Below the pieces are notes generated by a model. It saw only the letters and a program-made list of their open reading frames with translations. It searched no databases and had not been told where the DNA came from. Shown piece after piece: positions 23,452 through 30,015 of a stretch of DNA of 32,290 bases. The position numbers were made by a program, and so were the translations under genes. Source of the stretch: JAVKSL01 sp039583695 (lineage in GTDB: Bacteria > Actinomycetota > Acidimicrobiia > Acidimicrobiales > JAJPHD01); the NCBI GenBank assembly GCA_039583695.1, contig JAVKSL010000026.1:1-32290 (forward strand). The letters are read 5' to 3'. Numbering within the stretch: position 1 is the stretch's first letter; every line of letters begins with the position of its first letter.

Positions 23452-24230
23452 GCACGGCAGAGGTGGTCCTGGATGTGTGGAGGGGCGACCCGAGCGGAGG
23501 CAGATTCGTCTCCTACCGGGTCCCAGCCACCGAGGGCGAGGTGGTGCTCGACGTGATCTTGCGCCTGGCGGCCACCCAGGCGCCAGACCTGGCGGTGCGA
23601 TGGAACTGCAAGGCCGGCAAGTGTGGCTCGTGCAGCACAGAGATCAACGGACGCCCGGCCCTTGCCTGCATGACCCGGATGAGCACCTTCCCGCCGGGTC
23701 GGACCATCACCGTCGCCCCGATGAGATGCTTCCCCATCGTGCGTGACCTGGTGAGCGACGTGTCGTTCAACTACGAGGTGGCGACCCGGATCCCCGCGTT
23801 CGCGCCCCGGGGCGCCGAGGCCGACGGGACCCGGCGGATCGCTCAGGTCGATGCCGACCGGGTGCAGGAGCTCCGGCGCTGCATCGAGTGCTTCTTGTGC
23901 CAGGACGTGTGCCATGTAATACGTGACCATGAGGAGAACAAGGCTGTCTTCGCCGGGCCGCGATTCATGGTTCGCCTTGCCGAGCTCGACATGCACCCGC
24001 TCGACACCCTGGACCGCCGGCCCCTGCTCCGGGGCGAGCTCGGGATTGCGATGTGCAACATCACCAAGTGCTGCACCGAGGTCTGCCCGGCGGGCATCCA
24101 CATAACCGACAACGCCATAATCCCGCTGAAGGAACGGGTCGCCGACGCCTACTTCGACCCGGTGGCCTGGCTGGGCCGCAAGATCGCCCGCCGCCTTGGC
24201 CGGGGACCATCCCGCACTCAAGTCGGCTGA
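23448..24230 (+). CDS. sdhB: Succinate dehydrogenase iron-sulfur subunit
   Basis: A 260-residue electron-transfer subunit linking SdhA to the membrane anchor. Cysteine sets for three clusters are visible: 2Fe-2S at Cys54, Cys59, Cys62 and Cys74 (NCKAGKCGSC and ACMTRM); 4Fe-4S from Cys145, Cys148, Cys151 (RRCIECFLC) with Cys213; and 3Fe-4S from Cys155, Cys203 and Cys209 (AMCNITKCCTEVCPAG). The double Cys at 208-209 is noteworthy. The GTG start at 23448 overlaps the sdhA stop by four bases. It ends the sdhCAB operon; the next element is an antisense vapC remnant 3 nt beyond its stop. Confidence 0.95.
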   Translation: MSTAEVVLDVWRGDPSGGRFVSYRVPATEGEVVLDVILRLAATQAPDLAVRWNCKAGKCGSCSTEINGRPALACMTRMSTFPPGRTITVAPMRCFPIVRDLVSDVSFNYEVATRIPAFAPRGAEADGTRRIAQVDADRVQELRRCIECFLCQDVCHVIRDHEENKAVFAGPRFMVRLAELDMHPLDTLDRRPLLRGELGIAMCNITKCCTEVCPAGIHITDNAIIPLKERVADAYFDPVAWLGRKIARRLGRGPSRTQVG

Positions 24231-24233
24231 GCC

Positions 24234-24385
24234 TTACGGGACAAGGCCAAAGCCCTCGGAGGCTGCCGCGGCGCGCAATGCTTCGTCGAATAGGGCAATG
24301 GTCGCGCAGGATGGGTCGGCATCACGGACCGCTCGAGCGCTGAGTAGCTGGACCGCATCGTAGGCGCGCAAGGACCGGCTTGGGC
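24234..24385 (-). pseudogene. Truncated PIN-domain (VapC-type) toxin remnant, C-terminal part only
   Basis: The minus strand reads REASPSRSLRAYDAVQLL, then SARAVRDADPSCATIALFDE and ALRAAAASEGFGLVP before a stop. This is the C-terminal third of a PIN domain, with the third acidic site (AYDAV) and the late Asp (FDEAL). Homology stops near 24385, where the SCP2 gene begins on the other strand; the N-terminal half with the first Asp and Glu is missing and no antitoxin gene adjoins it. The frame stays open further upstream only as antisense of the SCP2 gene. It is therefore most likely an inactive leftover of a third toxin-antitoxin locus. Confidence 0.75.
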
Positions 24386-24391
24386 TAGCCT
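24386..24391 (+). promoter_or_regulatory. Putative -10 box upstream of the SCP2-like gene
   Basis: TAGCCT ends 10 nt before the ATG at 24402, as seen before the protease and amidase genes. There is no Shine-Dalgarno between it and the start. Confidence 0.35.
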
Positions 24392-24401
24392 CGCGGGCAA
24401 G

Positions 24402-24773
24402 ATGGCCCGGTTCCTGAGCCCGGAGTGGATGGACGAGCTCACCCGGGCTGCGGCCGGATTGGTCTCGGCCGAGCAGCTCAGCCTTCAACAGGTCGTCAGC
24501 CATGCCGACGGCTCGGTGACCATCTACGCCCTGTGCTTCGGACCCGAGGGGCTGCGGGTGGTGCCCGGCGGGGTGGAGTGCCCCGATGTGGCTCTGTCTG
24601 CCGACGACGAGACAGCCGCGGCGATCAACCGGGGCGAGCTCAGCGCCCAAGCGGCGCTGAGCGCCGGGCGGGTACGGGTACAGGGTGATTCAGGCGCCCT
24701 GGCGAGGAACCAGTCGGCCCTCGCTCGGGCACAGCAGCTCTGGGGGGCGTTGCGGCCCCGCACCAGCTATTGA
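24402..24773 (+). CDS. SCP2 sterol-binding-like domain protein
   Basis: A 123-residue single-domain protein. FLSPEWMDELTRAA at the start, then a beta-rich middle and CPDVALSADDETAAAINRGELSAQAALSAGRVRVQGDSGAL match the pattern of bacterial SCP2-like lipid-carrier domains, with the typical Ala-Ala-Ile...Gly-Glu-Leu...Ala...Gly-(Arg/Lys)-(Val/Ile)-(Arg/Lys)-(Val/Leu)-Gly-Asp run. It would bind a hydrophobic ligand in the cytoplasm; which one is unknown. It is a lone gene, and its start adjoins the vapC remnant. Confidence 0.85.
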   Translation: MARFLSPEWMDELTRAAAGLVSAEQLSLQQVVSHADGSVTIYALCFGPEGLRVVPGGVECPDVALSADDETAAAINRGELSAQAALSAGRVRVQGDSGALARNQSALARAQQLWGALRPRTSY

Positions 24774-24820
24774 GCCCCGGACGCGAACCGTGAAGCAATC
24801 TTGCCAGAACCTCGCCTTAC

Positions 24821-24841
24821 CTCAAGGACCAAGCTCTTGAG
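24821..24841 (+). terminator. Weak hairpin after the SCP2-like gene
   Basis: CTCAAG (24821-24826) pairs with CTTGAG (24836-24841) around a 9-nt loop and is followed by TTT. Stem and T run are both short, so it is at best a weak intrinsic terminator. Its right arm overlaps the -35 box of the next gene. Confidence 0.3.
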
Positions 24842-24866
24842 TTTCATCCTCCGTGGGCGCTAGATT
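24837..24866 (+). promoter_or_regulatory. Putative sigma-A-type promoter of the small acidic protein gene
   Basis: TTGAGT (24837-24842) and TAGATT (24861-24866) are 18 nt apart. Transcription would start near 24873, giving a ~30-nt leader that contains AGGAGG (24890-24895). This is the clearest classical promoter plus ribosome-binding-site arrangement in the window. Confidence 0.5.
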
Positions 24867-24903
24867 CAAACTCACGGACCACTACCCACAGGAGGCACCA
24901 ACT

Positions 24904-25125
24904 GTGACGCTCACCGGGGTGATCGACGACCACGTGCTGGCACACTACCGGGTCCTTCTCGACGCCGAAGACGCCGCGTTCAACGAGCTCGAGCATGCCT
25001 ACGAGGATGGTGACAGAGACCACTTCGAGACCGACCTCGACGCCTGGGGCAAGGCCATCCGGGCCAAGCTCGCCTACCTGCACCGCATGGGGGTGACCGT
25101 GGATCCTGAGCCCTCCCCGGCCTGA
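24904..25125 (+). CDS. Small acidic helical protein, function unknown
   Basis: A 73-residue protein (TLTGVIDDHVLAHYRVLLDAEDAAFNELEHAYEDGDRDHFETDLDAWGKAIRAKLAYLHRMGVTVDPEPSPA, described here by its key parts: a His- and acid-rich helix around HYRVLLDAEDAAFNELEHAY and a second helix DLDAWGKAIRAKLAYLHR). I know no family for it. The start is GTG 24904, because a perfect AGGAGG lies 8 nt upstream; an in-frame ATG at 24853 lies upstream of the predicted transcription start. The strong ribosome-binding site suggests high expression. The last residues (EPSPA) and the stop codon are formed by a 16-bp tandem repeat. Confidence 0.72.
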   Translation: MTLTGVIDDHVLAHYRVLLDAEDAAFNELEHAYEDGDRDHFETDLDAWGKAIRAKLAYLHRMGVTVDPEPSPA

Positions 25126-25187
25126 GCCCTCCCCGGCCCGAGCCCTCCCCGGCCCGAGCCCTCCCCGGCCCGAGCCCTCCCCGATTC
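25108..25187. repeat. 16-bp tandem repeat, five copies, across the stop codon of the small acidic protein
   Basis: GAGCCCTCCCCGGCCY starts at 25108, 25124, 25140, 25156 and 25172; the last copy is partly degenerate. The variable base is T in the first copy and C afterwards, and that T supplies the TGA stop at 25123-25125. The period is not a multiple of three, and most of the array lies outside the gene. Confidence 0.93.
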
Positions 25188-25236
25188 GCCATTGGCCCCG
25201 AGCTAGTTGCGTCCTGAGCCAGTTACGTCAGCAACG

Positions 25237-25683
25237 CTAGCCAAGCCCGAACCGTGTCCTACCGAGCACCTGATGGCCCGAGATGGCCTCGCCAGGTAGG
25301 CATGCCAGCCCGCGTGATACAAGGTCCCGCATATCACAGCTCACCAGCCAAGCTTGTGAGGCGCGAGATGCCGCTACGTAAGCGGCATCGTAGGCCGAGA
25401 TGCCGTGCTCTTCGCCGATCAGCGCCGCGCTCTCGACGAGTGCCGCCTCGACACGAACCAAGCCACCGTCGTTGGCCAACGCAACCACGCGCTCACGTAA
25501 CCGGTGCGCCGCTGATTGGTCCCGCCACGAGCGCAACGCCACGTTGGTCACCTCGTAAAATGCGAGGTCAAGTGTGGCCAGGGGATCGGTGCCCTCGAGC
25601 AACCGACGAGAGTGGTCGTGGTTGGTGTCGTCGGGATCCTCACGCGCCAGCAGGACGCTCGCGTCCACAAGCCAAAGTGTCAA
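25237..25683 (-). CDS. PIN-domain ribonuclease toxin (VapC type), second locus
   Basis: A 148-residue PIN-domain protein. Acidic site residues: Asp7 in WLVDASVLLARED, Glu44 in LAFYEVTNVAL, Asp99 in GISAYDAAYVAAS and Asp117 in VSCDMRDL. Intact and full length. The start is TTG 25683 (TTGA overlap with the antitoxin stop), giving translational coupling; a GTG five codons in, directly before DASVLL, is an alternative. It is only distantly similar to the first VapC in the window, so the two loci are not recent duplicates of each other. The antitoxin gene precedes it on the same strand. Confidence 0.9.
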   Translation of the reverse strand: MTLWLVDASVLLAREDPDDTNHDHSRRLLEGTDPLATLDLAFYEVTNVALRSWRDQSAAHRLRERVVALANDGGLVRVEAALVESAALIGEEHGISAYDAAYVAASRASQAWLVSCDMRDLVSRGLACLPGEAISGHQVLGRTRFGLG

Positions 25684-25916
25684 CGCTCAGGTCTAGTCGC
25701 CTTGACCAGCTCGGCCACCCCGCCCCTGTGGCCGGTGACCGGTCCGTCGAGGTCGTCGATCTCCGCCATTCGCTCAATACGGCGAGCGCTTCGTTGTCGC
25801 AGCGCCTCTTCGGCTAGCTCGCGTAGGAGCCCGCTCCGAGTGGTTCCCCGGAGGCCTGCCTCCACATCGACCGCCCGAAGCAGGGCATCCGGAAGCGACA
25901 CCATCACCTTGGCCAC
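25680..25916 (-). CDS. VapB-type antitoxin, second locus
   Basis: A 78-residue antitoxin with a ribbon-helix-helix-like N-terminus: AKVMVSLPDALLRAVDVEAG, then LRGTTRSGLLRELAEEALRQR (strand, helix, turn, helix). The C-terminal part would contact the toxin. I set the start at GTG 25916 because the -10 box TATACT lies exactly 6 nt upstream. A longer frame to ATG 26000 adds only translated 13-bp repeat (GVGTGCWDWVLGLGVGTG) and would begin before the promoter. Its stop overlaps the toxin start. Confidence 0.85.
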   Translation of the reverse strand: MAKVMVSLPDALLRAVDVEAGLRGTTRSGLLRELAEEALRQRSARRIERMAEIDDLDGPVTGHRGGVAELVKATRPER

Positions 25917-25922
25917 CCCATC

Positions 25923-25928
25923 AGTATA
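25923..25928 (-). promoter_or_regulatory. -10 box of the second vapBC locus
   Basis: TATACT on the minus strand, within GGTATACTG, is the best -10 match in the window and stands 6 nt from the GTG start, as for a leaderless mRNA. GGTATACC-type symmetry is partly present (GTATAC, 25924-25929), so it may also be part of an operator. Confidence 0.55.
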
Positions 25929-25940
25929 CCCGGTATTGCC

Positions 25941-26003
25941 AGTCCCAACACCCAGTCCCAACACCCAGTCCCAACACCCAGTCCCAACACCCAGTCCCAA
26001 CCC
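25941..26003. repeat. 13-bp tandem repeat, four copies plus a partial, upstream of vapBC locus 2
   Basis: AGTCCCAACACCC at 25941-25953, 25954-25966, 25967-25979 and 25980-25992, then a partial copy to 26003. It fills nearly the whole space between the mdh stop codon and the vapB -10 box, so the -35 region of that promoter lies at or in the array. Confidence 0.95.
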
Positions 26004-26008
26004 AGCAC

Positions 26009-26962
26009 CTAGCCCAGCAGTCCCCTGACTGCCTCGCGCTCGGACTCCAGCTCCTGTGCGCTGGCCCGCAACGCCGACCAGCCCGCCGCATCATGGACGA
26101 AACCCCCGGCCACCTCCCAGCTCGAGCCGTCCGAGCGCAGCGGGTAGCCGTAAACCAAGCCCTCGGGGACGCCGTACTCCCCCCGGCTCGCCGCCGCCAC
26201 CGCCACGCAGTCGTTCGCTCCAGTGGGCCGAGAAAGCCCCACCACCGTGTCGATCACCGCGTTGGCCGCCGAGGCGGCCGACGACGCTCCCCGGGCTTGG
26301 ATCACCGCAGCCCCCCGCCCCCGCACCGACTCGACCAACACCGCAGGGTCCCGGAGCGCCACCGGCTGGGCCCCCACGAGGGAGTTGGCAAAGTCGGGGT
26401 ATTGGGTCGATGAGTGATTCCCCCACACTGCCATGCGGCTCACCGAGGCCACCGCTACCCCACACTGGCGGGCCAGCATCGTGCGCGCCCGGTTGGCGTC
26501 CAGTGCCATCATGGCGAACCACCGGTCGGTCGGGACGTCGCGGCCGTGCGATGCGGCGATGAGCGCGTTGGTGTTGCACGGGTTGCCGACCACAACCACC
26601 CGAACGTCAGCCGCCGCATGGGCAGCGATCGCCGATCCCTGAGGCCCGAATATCCCGCCGTTCACCGCCAGCAGCTCCGCCCTCTCCATACCCGCGCGCC
26701 GCGGCACGGAGCCCACGAGCAACGCCCAGGATACCCCGTCGAACCCCACGGCCAGGTCCGACGTGTCGATGACCCCCGCCAGCAGCGGGAAGGCACAGTC
26801 GTCCAGCTCCATGACCAGCCCCCCAAGGGCCGTCATCGCCGGGGGGATCTCGACCAGGTGCAGCACCACCGGGGTGTTCGGGCCGAACATGGCGCCCGAC
26901 GCAATCCGGAATACCAGGGCATATCCAATCTGGCCCGCGGCCCCGGTGACCGCCACGTGCAC
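26009..26962 (-). CDS. mdh: Malate dehydrogenase
   Basis: About 317 residues. NAD-dependent oxidation of malate to oxaloacetate in the TCA cycle. The dinucleotide motif GAAGQIGY is at residues 7-14; VPRRAGMERAELL carries the substrate-binding arginines, NPCNTNAL follows, LDANRA holds the partner Asp/Arg, and WGNHSSTQYPD the proton-relay His near residue 183. The layout is that of the cytosolic-type MDH of actinobacteria. GTG 26962 (VHVAVTGAAGQIGY) is preceded by GAGGT at 5-nt spacing; TTG 26974 overlapping the icd stop (TTGA) is the alternative and adds four residues. It follows icd in the same operon. Confidence 0.93.
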   Translation of the reverse strand: MHVAVTGAAGQIGYALVFRIASGAMFGPNTPVVLHLVEIPPAMTALGGLVMELDDCAFPLLAGVIDTSDLAVGFDGVSWALLVGSVPRRAGMERAELLAVNGGIFGPQGSAIAAHAAADVRVVVVGNPCNTNALIAASHGRDVPTDRWFAMMALDANRARTMLARQCGVAVASVSRMAVWGNHSSTQYPDFANSLVGAQPVALRDPAVLVESVRGRGAAVIQARGASSAASAANAVIDTVVGLSRPTGANDCVAVAAASRGEYGVPEGLVYGYPLRSDGSSWEVAGGFVHDAAGWSALRASAQELESEREAVRGLLG

Positions 26963-26970
26963 CGGGGACC

Positions 26971-28167
26971 TCAAAGCCGGTCCACGACTGCAGAGGCAAA
27001 CTCGCTGGTCTTTACCAAAATGGCGCGATCCATGAGCCGGGCCAGATCAAATGTCACTATCCGATCGGCAATCGTGGCCTCCAGCGCCCGTACTATGTCG
27101 TCCGCTGCAGCCTGCCAACCCAGGTGCTCGAACATCAGCACACCCGACAGCAACAACGAGGCCGGGTTCACCACGTCCTTGCCGGCGTACTTGGGAGCGG
27201 TGCCGTGGGTGGCCTCGAATATCCCGTGCCCGCTCACGTAGTTGATGTTGCCCCCCGGTGCCATGCCGATCCCACCGACCTGCGCAGCCAGCGCATCCGA
27301 AAGGTAATCGCCGTTCATGTTGAGCGTTGCGATCACGTCCAGGTCCCTGGGCCGATGCAGAGCTCTCTGGAAACAGATGTCGGCGATCACGTCGGAGACC
27401 AGCACCTTGTCTCCGGGGTCTCCGCCACAGTCCTCCCAGCTCACCGCGACATCCGAGAACTCCTCGCGAACCAGCTCATATCCCCAGCTACGAAATGCGC
27501 CCTCGGTGAACTTGCAGATGTTCCCCTTGTGCACCAGCGTCACGCTCGAACGGCCCCGACTCACCGCATAGTTGAGCGCGGCGCGGACCAGGCGCTTTGA
27601 GCCGGTAATGGATACCGGTTTGATCCCCACACCCGAATCGGCCCGGATATCCCAACCCATCAGGTCGCGAAGATACGCGATGAGCCGCGACGCCTCCAGA
27701 GTCCCCTGCGCCACCTCCATGCCAATGTAGACATCCTCGGTATTCTCCCGAAATATCACCATGTCCACCAGCTCGGGGTGGCGGACCGGCGAGGGGACAC
27801 CTTTGAACCACCGGACCGGGCGCAGGCACACATACAAGTCGAGAATCTGGCGCAGGGCCACGTTCAGGGACCGGATGCCTCCTCCGACCGGAGTGGTGAG
27901 CGGCCCCTTTATCCCGATCAGGTGCTCCCGGAACGACTCCACTGTCTCGGCCGGAAGCCACTCACCGGTCTCGTCGTGGGCGCGCCCGCCGGCCAGGACC
28001 TCGGTCCAGGCGATCCGGTGCCCGTGGCGGGCGGCTGCGGCGTCGAGGATCGACCGCGCCGCCGGCCAGATGTCCACCCCGATCCCGTCCCCCTCGATGT
28101 AGGGGATGATCGGCTCGGCGGGCACGCAAAGGGCCCCGGTGGGGCTCATGGTGATCTTGTCGGGCAT
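26971..28167 (-). CDS. icd: Isocitrate dehydrogenase, NADP-dependent
   Basis: A 398-residue homodimeric-type enzyme converting isocitrate to 2-oxoglutarate and CO2. It begins with YIEGDGIGVDIWPAA; isocitrate-binding residues lie in GGIRSLNVALRQILDLYVCLRPVRW (Ser100, Asn102, Arg106, Arg116), followed by FRENTEDVYIGME, VHKGNICKFTEGAF, and the nucleotide-site GHGIFEATHGTAPKYAGKDVVNPASL. Lys-Tyr after TAP is typical of NADP-using, E. coli-type enzymes, unlike the monomeric IDH common in many actinobacteria. Ser100 matches the serine phosphorylated in E. coli. TAAGCT (28179-28174) stands 6 nt before the ATG, so the icd-mdh mRNA is probably leaderless. Confidence 0.94.
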   Translation of the reverse strand: MPDKITMSPTGALCVPAEPIIPYIEGDGIGVDIWPAARSILDAAAARHGHRIAWTEVLAGGRAHDETGEWLPAETVESFREHLIGIKGPLTTPVGGGIRSLNVALRQILDLYVCLRPVRWFKGVPSPVRHPELVDMVIFRENTEDVYIGMEVAQGTLEASRLIAYLRDLMGWDIRADSGVGIKPVSITGSKRLVRAALNYAVSRGRSSVTLVHKGNICKFTEGAFRSWGYELVREEFSDVAVSWEDCGGDPGDKVLVSDVIADICFQRALHRPRDLDVIATLNMNGDYLSDALAAQVGGIGMAPGGNINYVSGHGIFEATHGTAPKYAGKDVVNPASLLLSGVLMFEHLGWQAAADDIVRALEATIADRIVTFDLARLMDRAILVKTSEFASAVVDRL

Positions 28168-28173
28168 CGCCCA

Positions 28174-28179
28174 AGCTTA
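28174..28179 (-). promoter_or_regulatory. Putative -10 box of the leaderless icd-mdh promoter
   Basis: TAAGCT on the minus strand followed by TGGGCG and the icd ATG (28167): the same 6-nt spacing as in front of moxR, vapB and the ABC transporter gene. Confidence 0.5.
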
Positions 28180-28266
28180 GCCGCGGGCACACCGGCGTTC
28201 GTGGGACATGGTCTTTGGAGGAATACAGCCTCATTTCTCCAAGCACCCGTGCCCACTCAGGACCCG

Positions 28267-28278
28267 TGACAAATGTCA
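28267..28278. promoter_or_regulatory. TGACA-AA-TGTCA dyad upstream of the ABC/two-component operon
   Basis: A 5-bp inverted repeat with 2-nt centre lies 60 nt before the ABC ATG and about 48 nt upstream of its -10 box. Position and symmetry suit a dimeric LuxR/NarL-type response regulator, and one is encoded at the end of the same operon. The link is inference. Confidence 0.4.
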
Positions 28279-28325
28279 TGCGAAACTCACGACACTTGGC
28301 ACTCCCGCCAGCCCGATGGGCTTCT

Positions 28326-28331
28326 TAGGCT
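28326..28331 (+). promoter_or_regulatory. Putative -10 box of the ABC transporter operon
   Basis: TAGGCT followed by 6 nt and the ATG at 28338, as for a leaderless transcript. TTGGCA at 28296-28301 is 24 nt away, too far to be a normal -35 box. Confidence 0.45.
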
Positions 28332-28337
28332 TTTGGC

Positions 28338-29234
28338 ATGATCGATAACGCAGTCAGCTTCGTGAATGTGCACAAGAGCTACGGGGCCACCAAGGCGCTG
28401 GCTGGGGTCAGCTTCGACGTCGCCCGGGGCGAGACCGTGGCACTGCTCGGGCCGAACGGCGCGGGCAAGTCCACTGCCGTGGGGATCATGCTGGGCCTGC
28501 GCAAGGCGGATGCTGGCAAGGTCGCCCTTTCCGGCCTGACCCCGACGGGGGCGGTGAGCGCCGGGCGGGTGGGGGCCATGCTGCAGGCAGCGGGACTGCC
28601 CCCAGGGGTCACGGTCAACGAGGTGGTCTCACTCGTCCGGCGCCTCTACCCCCGCCCGGTCCCGCTGGGGAGGCTGGTCGACATGGCGGGGCTGGGCGAC
28701 TTTGCCGGGCGCAAGGTGGACGGGCTGTCCGGGGGCCAGGCGCAGCGGGTCCGTTTCGCCCTGGCGGTGGCCGGGGACCCGGAGCTGGTGTTCTTGGACG
28801 AGCCGACCGTGGGGATGGACGTGGAGGCCCGCCGGGCGTTCTGGCGCTCCATGGAGCGCCTGTCGGGCAGGGGATGCACGGTGGTATTCGCCACCCACTA
28901 CCTGGAGGAGGCCGACGCGGTGGCCGACCGGGTGGTGGTGCTGGATCGGGGGAAGGTGGTCGCCGACGGGACCGCCGCTTCGATCAAGGGAAGGGTCAGC
29001 TCCCGGATCGTGCGCTTCGAGCTGCCCGGCGCCGATCCGGGGGCGATGATGGGCCTTCCCGGTGTGGTTGACGTGTCGGTGAACGGGCCGCGGGTCACGC
29101 TGCGCTCGACAGAATCCGACGCCACTGTGCGTGAGCTGCTCGGCCGTCACACCGCGGTCCACAACCTGGAGGTGACCGGCGCCGGCCTCGAGGACGCATT
29201 TCTCGCCCTTACTTCTACGGATAATGGGAGGTAA
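28338..29234 (+). CDS. ABC transporter ATP-binding protein
   Basis: A 298-residue ATPase of an ABC-2 type exporter. Walker A GPNGAGKS (38-45), signature LSGGQAQRVRFALAVAG, Walker B LVFLDEPTVGMD, and the H-loop ATHYLEEADAVADRVVVLDRGK. The C-terminal ~80 residues form the accessory domain found in DrrA/CcmA-like exporters of drugs or lipids. It is followed after 6 nt by its permease, then by a histidine kinase and response regulator, an arrangement common for stress- or drug-responsive exporters in Gram-positive bacteria. The cargo cannot be told. The ATG lies 6 nt from a -10 box. Confidence 0.93.
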   Translation: MIDNAVSFVNVHKSYGATKALAGVSFDVARGETVALLGPNGAGKSTAVGIMLGLRKADAGKVALSGLTPTGAVSAGRVGAMLQAAGLPPGVTVNEVVSLVRRLYPRPVPLGRLVDMAGLGDFAGRKVDGLSGGQAQRVRFALAVAGDPELVFLDEPTVGMDVEARRAFWRSMERLSGRGCTVVFATHYLEEADAVADRVVVLDRGKVVADGTAASIKGRVSSRIVRFELPGADPGAMMGLPGVVDVSVNGPRVTLRSTESDATVRELLGRHTAVHNLEVTGAGLEDAFLALTSTDNGR

Positions 29235-29240
29235 TTGAAG

Positions 29241-29978
29241 ATGGTCGCATTCACCCGTTTCGAGGTCGTTCGGATACTGCGCAACAAGCGCTACATAATC
29301 TTCACCATCGGGCTGCCGCTGGCTTTCTACTTCATATACAGCGGCATCTACTCCAAATCCTCCTTCCAGGGCACCAGCTTTGCCGCGTACTACATGGTCT
29401 CGATGGCCGCCTTTGCCGGCTTTGGGGCCGCCCTGGGGGCCGGGGGCACCCGCCTGGCCATGGAACGCAAGAACGGCTGGATCCACCAGCTCCGCATCAC
29501 CCCCCTGTCGGCAACCGCCTGGCTGGGGACCAAGCTCACCACTGCGCTGTTGGTGGCGGTGCCCTGCATCGGGGTGGTGCTCATCGCGGGCGTGGCTGCG
29601 CATGGTGTGTCGCTCCCGGCGACCCGCTGGGCCCAGCTGGTGGTGAGCATGGTGCTGGCGACCATCCCGTTCGGGATCATGGGGATGGTGGTCGGCTACC
29701 TGTTCGACGAGGAGTCCGCCCAGGCAGGCCAGACGATAATCCTGCTCGGCCTTTCGATCCTCGGGGGCCTGTGGTTCCCCCTGAGCATCTTTCCTGCGGC
29801 CCTGCGAGACGTGGCCAAGGTGTTTCCCTCCTACGGCCTGGGCGCGGTCGGGCGGGCCGCTCTGGTGGGCCAGGGCCCGGGCTGGGTGCCGGTCATCGGG
29901 CTGATGGGTTGGACCGTGGCGCTCGGGGTTGCGCTGGCCTGGCTGTACCGCCGGGACGAGACCCGCGCGGTGGCATGA
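29241..29978 (+). CDS. ABC-2 type transporter permease
   Basis: A 245-residue membrane subunit with six hydrophobic segments, the first near YIIFTIGLPLAFYFIYSG; the cytoplasmic GGTRLAMERKNGWIHQLRITPLSATAWLGTKL between segments 2 and 3 is typical of ABC-2 permeases. The ATG at 29241 is preceded by GGGAGGT (29226-29232) at 8-nt spacing, so it is preferred over the in-frame TTG at 29235. It lies 6 nt after the ATP-binding protein, with which it forms the exporter. The two-component genes start 37 nt downstream. Confidence 0.93.
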   Translation: MVAFTRFEVVRILRNKRYIIFTIGLPLAFYFIYSGIYSKSSFQGTSFAAYYMVSMAAFAGFGAALGAGGTRLAMERKNGWIHQLRITPLSATAWLGTKLTTALLVAVPCIGVVLIAGVAAHGVSLPATRWAQLVVSMVLATIPFGIMGMVVGYLFDEESAQAGQTIILLGLSILGGLWFPLSIFPAALRDVAKVFPSYGLGAVGRAALVGQGPGWVPVIGLMGWTVALGVALAWLYRRDETRAVA

Positions 29979-30015
29979 TCTACCCGGTTCGACTCATTTG
30001 AGCCAGAATGAGACA

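Noticed and set aside
25917..26000. 28-residue N-terminal extension of the second antitoxin
   Set aside because: It merely translates the 13-bp repeat and would lie upstream of the TATACT promoter box.
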